DNA of 40,543 bases from Saprospiraceae bacterium. Its GTDB lineage: Bacteria > Bacteroidota > Bacteroidia > Chitinophagales > Saprospiraceae. The notes under the pieces are model-generated. The model ran no database searches and was not told the origin of the DNA. It saw only the letters and a list, made by a program, of their open reading frames with translations. Positions 8,692 through 15,329 of this stretch are shown one piece after another (positions within the stretch are counted from its first letter, which is position 1; each line of letters opens with the position of its first letter). A program made the translations under genes and the position numbers. The stretch spans positions 1-40,543 of the forward strand of contig JAJCYI010000111.1 of assembly GCA_029263015.1 (NCBI GenBank), given 5' to 3'.

Positions 8692-9750
8692 ATGTCGATA
8701 CCAAAAAGTCGAATTGTCAAAGTTGTGGATTTGTTCTGCGGTGTTGGAGGACTGACTCATGGATTATTTAAAGAAGGATTCAACGTTGTAGCTGGCTACG
8801 ATTTAGACGAAGCTTGTAAATATCCATACGAAGCGAACAATAAATCAACCTTCTTTAGGCGAGATATTGTAGATGTTTCAAGTAAGGAAATTAATGCGCA
8901 CTATAAGAACTGCGATATAAAAATATTAGTAGGCTGTGCTCCGTGCCAACCTTTTTCTACTTATTCTTATAAAACTGCGGATAAAAATAAATGGCAATTG
9001 CTAGGTCATTTTGCAAGGCTTATTCAAGAGATTCAGCCTGATATTGTTTCGATGGAGAATGTTCCACGGCTGGCTAAATTTACTAAAGAACCTATTTTTA
9101 AAGAATTTTTAGAAACCTTGAATAACAACGGCTATAATTGTTCTTACAAAATAGTTAACTGTCCTGATTATGGTATTCCTCAACATAGGAAAAGGTTAGT
9201 ATTATTAGCTTCTAAATTTGGAAAAATTTCATTAATTCCTGAGACCCATGACCAAGATAGTTATAAAACTGTCAAAAATGCAATTGGAAAACTTGAACCA
9301 CTTAAAAGTGGCGAGGTTTCAAAAAAAGATTCTTTACATAGGGCTGCCAAACTTTCTGAATTAAATCTAAAAAGAATAAGACAATCAAAGCAAGGTGGAA
9401 CTTGGAAAGACTGGGACGAAAATTTGGTATTGGAATGTCATAAAAAGCCTTCTGGAAAAACCTATGTTAGTGTTTATGGTCGCATGAGTTGGAATGAGCC
9501 TGCGCCAACTATAACTACTCATTGTACAGGAATTGGAAATGGAAGATTTGGCCACCCTGAACAAGATAGAGCAATTACTTTACGAGAAGCTGCAATTTTA
9601 CAATCGTTTCCGAAAGGATATAAATTTATAAAACCAAATGAAGACTTTAAAGTAAAAACAATTTCGACTCATATCGGCAACGCCGTTCCGGTTACGTTAG
9701 GCAGAATAATTGGAAAAAGTATTAAGAAGCACTTAAAAAATATAAACTGA
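8692..9750 (+). CDS. DNA (cytosine-5) methyltransferase
   Basis: 352 residues from ATG 8692 (an upstream in-frame TTG at 8668 overlaps the predicted -7 box). It transfers a methyl group from SAM to C5 of cytosine in DNA. All catalytic motifs are present: DLFCGVGG at 13-20 (motif I, SAM binding), PCQPFS at 84-89 (motif IV, nucleophile C85), ENV at 122-124 (motif VI), QHRKR at 164-168 (motif VIII) and HIGNAVP near the end (motif X). The target-recognition region between VIII and IX (about 200-270) is rather short and lysine-rich, so the sequence recognised cannot be read off. The gene starts a three-gene unit: the DUF262 gene begins 13 bp after its stop. No classical restriction endonuclease is adjacent. 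The unit is visibly more A/T-rich than hppA, suggesting acquisition by transfer. Confidence 0.95.
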   Translation: MSIPKSRIVKVVDLFCGVGGLTHGLFKEGFNVVAGYDLDEACKYPYEANNKSTFFRRDIVDVSSKEINAHYKNCDIKILVGCAPCQPFSTYSYKTADKNKWQLLGHFARLIQEIQPDIVSMENVPRLAKFTKEPIFKEFLETLNNNGYNCSYKIVNCPDYGIPQHRKRLVLLASKFGKISLIPETHDQDSYKTVKNAIGKLEPLKSGEVSKKDSLHRAAKLSELNLKRIRQSKQGGTWKDWDENLVLECHKKPSGKTYVSVYGRMSWNEPAPTITTHCTGIGNGRFGHPEQDRAITLREAAILQSFPKGYKFIKPNEDFKVKTISTHIGNAVPVTLGRIIGKSIKKHLKNIN

Positions 9751-9763
9751 TAAAATCATTGAA

Positions 9764-10837
9764 ATGGATACTTATCAACAAGGAGAATTGTTTCCAAAGT
9801 TTACACCGGAACAACAGGATCAGGCTGAATCTCAAATAATAAAAGAACAACAAATAGTTGATTATGAAATTCGTGAATATCCGATTGAAGTTATAGTTCA
9901 AAAGTATTTAGACGGAAAAGGAGAAAACAATAATGAAATATTTATCCCTAAATATCAACGTAAATATGTTTGGAAACAAAATCAAGCTTCAAAATTTATT
10001 GAATCAGTAATGCTTGGTTTGCCCATACCTTATATTTTCACGGCAGATAATGAAGGAAGAATGGAGGTTGTTGATGGTTCTCAAAGGATAAGAACTATTT
10101 TTTATTTTATGAAAAACCAACTTGAACTAAGTGGTTTGAAAAAATTAAATAAACTTAATGGGTTTAAGCATAAAGATTTACCTTTAATTAGGCAAAGGAG
10201 GTTTAATAAAAAGACTTTAAGGATAATTGAATTAACCGAAAAAGCAACATTAGAGGTTAGAAAAGATTTATTTGAAAGGATAAATACTACGTCCACAAAA
10301 CTAACGGATATGCAAGTAAGGAGAGGTGTATATGAAGGAAAATTTAATGATTTTATTAAAGAATGTGCTTCTAATGTTAAATATATAATTCTTTGTCCTA
10401 TTAGTAAAGCTAAAGAAGCTAAGGATGATAGATTAGAAATGGTTTTAAGGTTTTTTGCTTATTCTGATAACTACCTAAAATTCATCCATTCAGTGAAAGA
10501 CTTTGTTGATGATTATATGAAATCAAAGCAGAATAAATTTGATGGTGAAAAAATGGCGGAAGATTTTGAAAATATGTTAGATTTTGTTGAAACATATTTC
10601 CCACATGGTTTTAAGAAGACTACTGGTTCGAAAACTACTCCGAGAGTTAGGTTTGAGGCAATTTCAGTTGGTGTGCATTTAGCATTGAAAGAGAACCCGA
10701 ATTTAACCCCACAACCTGTGTTTGATTGGTTGTATTCAGAAGAATTTATGAAGCATACAAAATCAGATGCTGCAAATAATAAAAATAAAGTTATTGCCCG
10801 GATCGAGTATGTTAGAGATAAATTATTAGAAAAATGA
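9764..10837 (+). CDS. DUF262 domain protein (GmrSD N-domain/ParB-like fold), without a DUF1524 nuclease domain
   Basis: 357 residues. The N-terminal half carries the DUF262 signature: IPKYQRKYVW (61-70), ESVMLGLPIPYIF (80-92) and VDGSQRIRTI (103-112), where DGxQR corresponds to the nucleotide-handling DGQ(Q/R)R motif of the ParB/Srx-like fold. DUF262 is the N-terminal domain of the type IV restriction enzyme GmrSD and of several defence proteins such as BrxU and SspE. The usual C-terminal HNH domain (DUF1524) is absent: residues about 200-357 are helical with no H-N-H pattern visible. Its stop overlaps the start of the HEPN gene by four bases (ATGA), so the two are translationally coupled. 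The likely role is an NTP-dependent sensor or regulator in a methylation-linked defence unit. The fold is known, the role inferred. Confidence 0.88.
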   Translation: MDTYQQGELFPKFTPEQQDQAESQIIKEQQIVDYEIREYPIEVIVQKYLDGKGENNNEIFIPKYQRKYVWKQNQASKFIESVMLGLPIPYIFTADNEGRMEVVDGSQRIRTIFYFMKNQLELSGLKKLNKLNGFKHKDLPLIRQRRFNKKTLRIIELTEKATLEVRKDLFERINTTSTKLTDMQVRRGVYEGKFNDFIKECASNVKYIILCPISKAKEAKDDRLEMVLRFFAYSDNYLKFIHSVKDFVDDYMKSKQNKFDGEKMAEDFENMLDFVETYFPHGFKKTTGSKTTPRVRFEAISVGVHLALKENPNLTPQPVFDWLYSEEFMKHTKSDAANNKNKVIARIEYVRDKLLEK

Positions 10838-11511
10838 GAAACGTAAAACGAGATTTCAATGATCGAGTAAATGAAATAAATATTTATTTTACATTTTTAG
10901 AAAATGTAATGATAAAAGGTGGTAATATTATTTATCCCGACAAATCAATTGATACATTAACCCCTGATCTAAATAAGATATTCAGGGCGAACTCTTTTTT
11001 GTTATTGTATAACTTATGTGAGTCATCTATTAAAAATGCAGTTGAAGAAATTTATTTTACTCTAAATAGAGAAGGAGTTAGTTTTGATGATTTAAAAGAG
11101 GGTATAAAAATAGAAATAATAAAATTTTTGAAAAGCAATATAAATGCTTCTGATTTTGTATCTTCGATAAACAATATTGCACCAGAAATAATACTAAAAT
11201 GTTTTGATTCTGAAAATTTTTTATCAGGAAATATTGATGCAAAGTCAGTTAGAGAAATAGCTAATAAATATGGTTTTTCGCATCTAACAAATCCAGAAAT
11301 TACTAAAAGTGGCTTCCATCTCAGAACAGTAAAGAGTAAAAGAAATGAATTGGCGCACGGAATTTTTTCATTTAAAGAATGTGGAAAGGATTATTCAATT
11401 CAAGATCTGATTTCAATCAAAAATGAAGTTGTAGAATACCTAAAGCAGATATTAAATAATATAGAGGCATACCTTGCCGCTAAAGACTATTTGGTTTTGT
11501 CAACAATGTAA
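10834..11511 (+). CDS. HEPN-domain protein, MAE_28990/MAE_18760-like (predicted RNase)
   Basis: 225 residues, almost entirely helical. The HEPN catalytic signature Rx4-6H is R170-NELA-H175 in KSKRNELAHG, preceded by the helix ending NPEITKSGFHLRTV. The N-terminus (VKRDFNDRVNEINIYFTFLENV) and the overall length match the MAE_28990/MAE_18760 family of HEPN-like nucleases, which are known as neighbours of DUF262 proteins and DNA methyltransferases. HEPN proteins of this kind typically dimerise to form an RNA-cleaving site. It starts inside the DUF262 stop codon (4 bp overlap). The inferred role is the effector or toxin of the cassette. No terminator follows; the convergent FadL-like gene ends 46 bp downstream. 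Confidence 0.8.
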   Translation: MRNVKRDFNDRVNEINIYFTFLENVMIKGGNIIYPDKSIDTLTPDLNKIFRANSFLLLYNLCESSIKNAVEEIYFTLNREGVSFDDLKEGIKIEIIKFLKSNINASDFVSSINNIAPEIILKCFDSENFLSGNIDAKSVREIANKYGFSHLTNPEITKSGFHLRTVKSKRNELAHGIFSFKECGKDYSIQDLISIKNEVVEYLKQILNNIEAYLAAKDYLVLSTM

Positions 11512-11556
11512 AACATCATGCGTGTTATTATACTTGTTGCTTATATAAAATTATCA

Positions 11557-12996
11557 TCAATCTCCGTTCCTCCTCTTCCTCCTATCCTTCCAACTTTTCA
11601 AAATAAAATCATAAGTGAGGACAAGCACAATGGACTGGAAACGAGAAGAAGTAGAGCCATTATCGCTAAAGCTGAACAGGTTATCAGGAGTAATATTCGA
11701 TAAATCCACTAAACGGCCATTCGTTTTTTTAATACCAAAAGCATAGTCCAGGCCGAGGGAAAATTGGTTGTTATTGAACGTAAAAAATCCACCGGCGGAA
11801 AGGTGGTGAATACTTGGGGAAGTGCTTAAAAAACTAAGAGTCTGCAAATCTTGATCGACCACCCTTTGGTTTCGGTCAGTTCGGAAGCCCATGATGAGGG
11901 TTGTTTTTTCACTGTATTTTTTTTGTACACCCAGGGCAACATTAAGCACGGCCCTGTTTTCTGTACGGACCAAGGTGGTCTGTTCGTTCCCTCCGTTGGC
12001 CAAGCCGTTGAACGGATCATTAGTATCATTGATAATAGTATATAGAGGGATTCTTTCAAAAAATTCCATCGAAATAGAAAAGCGGGTTTTGTTTGATTTC
12101 AGGTCAATTCCCATGCCTACCGACCACGGCGTTTTGTAATTTTGTAGTTCTGCGTTGACCAAGTTTGAAATTAAAACGGTACTTCCGTCGTCGAATTTTT
12201 TTTGATCGTTGGAATCATAGCTTGCGCTGCTTTGGTAATTGTAGTAAGTCGGAGTTGTAATTACGAGGCCAATTTTCATGTCCCCTTCTCCAGCACTAAA
12301 CCCCACTTTGGTGAGCATACCCCCGTGGGTAGAAAAAGCATACCTAAAATTGGAGCGCCAACCCATCAATAATTCGAACGGGTTGTCGCGGTTAACGATT
12401 TCTTTTCGAATGGAAAGGTCAGTGCTTTCTGAGTGGAAGGTCAGGAATTGGGAAACGCCAATGGAAAAATGACTGCTGAAACGGTAGGCAAGGGCAAACC
12501 CAAACCACCGCTCGGACATTTTACGTTCAAATTCCAAATCCCCTAAAAAAAGCAGATCCTGCTGGTTTTCCACCACGCCTACCTCACGGGCCCGCAAGCG
12601 GACATCGGAGCGAAAGCGGGTAAAAGAAGCTATGGCAGCCCTGATTTTTTCATTTTTAAAAGGCTTAAAACCAATGGCGGCGTATCCGGGTGCAAAACCA
12701 AAACTCTCGTCCTTTATTTCGTTGCCTGCACCCAGATAGTTTTTTGTTTTCAATACCGAGTAAGAAGGTGTAAAAAAAGAGAGAGATAAACCGAAATCTT
12801 CTCCATTGCCCAATGCTCCAGGGTTGTAAAAAACAGCAGTCTCATCTTCTGTGGAGGCAATTACAGCTCCATTGAGCAACAAGCCTTTTGCGCCATATTG
12901 ATGTGTCCAGTAATGAGCATCGTTCTGGGCATTTGCCGAAAACAGAAAGGGAAGCAAAACAAGAATAAAGAACGCTCTGATTCTAAAATTATACAT
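11557..12996 (-). CDS. FadL/OMPP1-like outer-membrane beta-barrel protein
   Basis: 479 residues with signal peptide (cut after LFSANA, near residue 23). The opening after the signal, HYWTHQYGAKGLLLNGAVIASTEDETAVFYNPGALG, is the FadL/OMPP1-type N-terminus in which a luminal plug precedes the barrel (NPGAL is characteristic). Alternating aromatic strands run to the end. FadL proteins take up long-chain fatty acids or other hydrophobic compounds through the outer membrane. The substrate here is unknown. Convergent with the HEPN gene. A strong hairpin (13050-13082) lies in the upstream spacer. Confidence 0.8.
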   Translation of the reverse strand: MYNFRIRAFFILVLLPFLFSANAQNDAHYWTHQYGAKGLLLNGAVIASTEDETAVFYNPGALGNGEDFGLSLSFFTPSYSVLKTKNYLGAGNEIKDESFGFAPGYAAIGFKPFKNEKIRAAIASFTRFRSDVRLRAREVGVVENQQDLLFLGDLEFERKMSERWFGFALAYRFSSHFSIGVSQFLTFHSESTDLSIRKEIVNRDNPFELLMGWRSNFRYAFSTHGGMLTKVGFSAGEGDMKIGLVITTPTYYNYQSSASYDSNDQKKFDDGSTVLISNLVNAELQNYKTPWSVGMGIDLKSNKTRFSISMEFFERIPLYTIINDTNDPFNGLANGGNEQTTLVRTENRAVLNVALGVQKKYSEKTTLIMGFRTDRNQRVVDQDLQTLSFLSTSPSIHHLSAGGFFTFNNNQFSLGLDYAFGIKKTNGRLVDLSNITPDNLFSFSDNGSTSSRFQSIVLVLTYDFILKSWKDRRKRRNGD

Positions 12997-13049
12997 TAAA
13001 CTGCAATGTTAACTTGGCGAACGTGATGATGTATAAAACGCAAGCATTT

Positions 13050-13082
13050 AGCGTTGACAACTTTTCAAAAGTTGTCAACGCT
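13050..13082. terminator. Perfect 16 bp hairpin between two minus-strand genes
   Basis: AGCGTTGACAACTTTT (13050-13065) and AAAAGTTGTCAACGCT (13067-13082) are perfect reverse complements with one base between them, and AGCA/TGCT flanks extend the pairing with an internal bulge. The GTTGACAACTTT-type palindrome is a recurrent intergenic element in Bacteroidota. It could act as terminator, mRNA-stabilising hairpin or repeat. Confidence 0.55.
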
Positions 13083-13133
13083 TGCTCATAAGGTGCTGGA
13101 AATCAATAAAATGTTACAATTCATGATTCACAT

Positions 13134-13168
13134 AATTTAGGGGGTTACTTCAAGTAGTCCCCTAAATT
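13134..13168 (-). terminator. Terminator-like hairpin after the DUF2911 gene
   Basis: AATTTAGGGG (13134-13143) pairs with CCCCTAAATT (13159-13168), with ACTT/AAGT able to pair inside the loop. It begins 5 bp after the stop of the minus-strand gene at 13173. The U-tract is weak. Confidence 0.55.
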
Positions 13169-13172
13169 TCTC

Positions 13173-14276
13173 CTATTTTAACTCAACAGGCATTCTCACC
13201 ATTGTCGTATCCCAAGCAATAATCATGTCCACATTTTTGTCATCTTTCTTTTCAAAAAGGATGGCCAATTCCTCAATCTCTTTTGGCGTTTTTGAAACAG
13301 GTACACTGACCTTTGCAACATTTTTTTCATCATCGTGACCGAACGTGCCCCAAGATGGAATATTCTTGTGGATTACTATTTCCCAATTGTCAGCATTCAC
13401 CATAGCGTTTATACCATACCTGCCAGCTTTGACGTCTGTGCCCCCGATTTTTACATCTTCGTAGAAAGTGATTTCGGTCGTTTCATTGGCACCGACCCTC
13501 CATACTTCACCGTACTTTAAGAGTTCACCAAAAATTGTCCGGCCTTTTTTTTGTGGCCTTCCGTACACTACACGAATTTTTGGATCAGCTTCAGCCAACT
13601 CCTCTTCTGTTTCAATAAAATTGCGAAACCTTGAATTGGCTGGGTACTGCGCTAAATCCATTGGGCTTTTGTCATCGCCGGAAAGAGATACAGGATTGAA
13701 ACTGATAGGGAGCACTGTCCTCGTCCGGTCCCACTCAAATACCATATTGCATGATTCATCATCCACTCGCTGGAAACCAACGGTGAAAGATTCACGACTG
13801 TTGGACACATTAGTAACGGGGACTTTCACAGAAACGATGTCTTGAGTTTCATCTCTGTTTGAGGTTCCTGCAATATTTGTTTCTGTAGAAATCTTGATGA
13901 TCCAGTGGCTGGGATGGACTTCGGCGAACATGGTATAATAGCCAGTATTGATAAATGTGCCGCCAATTTCCACAGGCGCATTGAAGAACACTTCGGTCGC
14001 TTCGTTGGCACCCAATCGCCAAGTTTCACCATAAGGGACGAGTTTCCCGAAAATTTCCCGATCGTTCTTCTTTGGCCTACAATAACGAACCCTGATTTTG
14101 AGCGGTGTATTTTTATCATCCCCTTTCAGATAGTTTCTCCAGGCTGCGTTTCCTGGATAAGTTGCTGCATCCATTGGACTTTTGTCCATTGAAGGGAATT
14201 CAAGTTCTTGCCCAGTCACCATTTGTGAGCTAATGAAAACAAGAGCAAGCAAAAGGAAGGTACTTTTTAAGTTCAT
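13173..14276 (-). CDS. Secreted protein with two DUF2911 domains
   Basis: 367 residues with signal peptide (MNLKSTFLLLALVFISSQMVTGQ). It is an internal duplication: each half has SPMD(A/L)AxYP, a (K)IRVxYxRPxKxxRxIFGxLxxYGExWRxGANE(A/T)TE core and (I)GGTxxxxGxY. The first core is at about residues 60-115 and the second at about 225-280. DUF2911 proteins are common secreted proteins of Bacteroidota. Their biochemical role is not established. The conserved GANE(A/T)TE patch, present in both halves, may be a binding site. Monocistronic, with a hairpin after the stop. Confidence 0.88.
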   Translation of the reverse strand: MNLKSTFLLLALVFISSQMVTGQELEFPSMDKSPMDAATYPGNAAWRNYLKGDDKNTPLKIRVRYCRPKKNDREIFGKLVPYGETWRLGANEATEVFFNAPVEIGGTFINTGYYTMFAEVHPSHWIIKISTETNIAGTSNRDETQDIVSVKVPVTNVSNSRESFTVGFQRVDDESCNMVFEWDRTRTVLPISFNPVSLSGDDKSPMDLAQYPANSRFRNFIETEEELAEADPKIRVVYGRPQKKGRTIFGELLKYGEVWRVGANETTEITFYEDVKIGGTDVKAGRYGINAMVNADNWEIVIHKNIPSWGTFGHDDEKNVAKVSVPVSKTPKEIEELAILFEKKDDKNVDMIIAWDTTMVRMPVELK

Positions 14277-14537
14277 GATAATTGAATTTTTTAAATTGAA
14301 TTTTTAAGAATGGAGGTAAAAATAGAGTTTGTTCCGAGTTTAAAACAACTCTATAAGGATAAACCGCCGCCAATATACTTCCGGTAACTGGACAGCATTC
14401 ATCCTTTGGAAAAATAGAATCTGCGGAAATGTATTTTGTCGCAATACTTAAACATTCGCATTAAGTGGCCTAAAAATGGAAGGGTACGGGACGCCATTTT
14501 TTGGATTTACACACCTTACCGGACACTGCACCATTTT

Positions 14538-14708
14538 TTATTTCTCAGCCAACTTTTGTTCTATCCGGGCTAGCCGTTCTTCCATGGCAATCAGTTTTTG
14601 CAAGATCAACACATGCGTTTTTTTGGCGTCGATCCCAACTGGGCTTTTATCGCTGTGTATTTCTTTAGCAATAGCTTCGTACAATTTTTTTTCTATTTTA
14701 AGATTCAT
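14538..14708 (-). CDS. Small coiled-coil protein, 56 residues
   Basis: Reads MNLKIEKKLYEAIAKEIHSD... and ends in a heptad-rich helix, LILQKLIAMEERLARIEQKL. Starts 37 bp after the stop of the 156-residue protein gene upstream on the same strand, so they probably share a transcript. The highly charged amphipathic helix and regular codon use argue for a real gene. No family recognised. It might be a partner of the neighbouring helical protein. Confidence 0.6.
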   Translation of the reverse strand: MNLKIEKKLYEAIAKEIHSDKSPVGIDAKKTHVLILQKLIAMEERLARIEQKLAEK

Positions 14709-14745
14709 TTCTGAAATATTTTAGGTGTTTAAATCTTAGGCGGTG

Positions 14746-15216
14746 TTAGAGTTTTTCTAACTGGATGCCATAATCATATTGTAAATCTTCGTGCAATTTG
14801 GACAGGGCGGTTTTTATCTTTTTTATTTGCCCTTGGTATAGATTGGTCAGTACCTTGCTCCTATTAATAGGAAGGTTTGATTCATTTATTTTTTGACAAA
14901 AAAATATGCGGAGTTCGGTTTCGGTTTCTTTGTTTTTGGAATATCGGACGCATTTATCGAGGTAACGGAGTATTTTTCGCAAGCCTTTTTTGATAAAATA
15001 AATCTGGGTTTTGTTGATCGTTTCCAACTGCGATTCCATTTCATCCTTAATACCGGCAATATATCTTGCCTCATTTTCAGATTCAAATAATAAGTAGGTC
15101 AGCAGCTCTTTATTGTCCTTTTTATAGGTTGCCAAACGCAAACATAAAGAGGTAAGTTGCGTCGGTTTCAGCGTATTCAATTCCTTTTTTATATCATAAA
15201 TGGTAGCGGCTTGCAT
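14746..15216 (-). CDS. Conserved hypothetical helical protein, 156 residues
   Basis: Entirely helical and lysine/glutamate-rich: MQAATIYDIKKELNTLKPTQL at the start, LRKILRYLDKCVRYSKNKETETELRIFFCQKI in the middle, and GQIKKIKTALSKLHEDLQYDYG near the end. No signal peptide or membrane segment, so cytoplasmic. I recall similar proteins as uncharacterised ones in Bacteroidota, but no function is known to me. It lies just downstream of the rpsA terminator and may be co-transcribed with the small coiled-coil gene after it. Confidence 0.75.
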   Translation of the reverse strand: MQAATIYDIKKELNTLKPTQLTSLCLRLATYKKDNKELLTYLLFESENEARYIAGIKDEMESQLETINKTQIYFIKKGLRKILRYLDKCVRYSKNKETETELRIFFCQKINESNLPINRSKVLTNLYQGQIKKIKTALSKLHEDLQYDYGIQLEKL

Positions 15217-15252
15217 GGCAGAGTTGTTTTGGGAAACTGTTTGAAAACGATC

Positions 15253-15293
15253 TAAAAAAAATCCCCGATCTAGCTTGCACCGGATCGGGGATT
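15253..15293 (-). terminator. Rho-independent terminator of rpsA
   Basis: Arms AATCCCCGATC (15260-15270) and GATCGGGGATT (15283-15293) pair perfectly over 11 bp. On the minus strand the stem is followed by a run of eight U. It lies 37 bp after the rpsA stop. Confidence 0.9.
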
Positions 15294-15329
15294 ATAGGTG
15301 AGTCGTTCACCCTATTAATAATAGATAGA

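Noticed and set aside
14277-14537. Search for a gene or RNA in the spacer upstream of the DUF2911 gene
   Set aside because: A plus-strand frame at 14476-14724 is antisense to the 56-codon small gene and has no protein-like features; nothing else was found.
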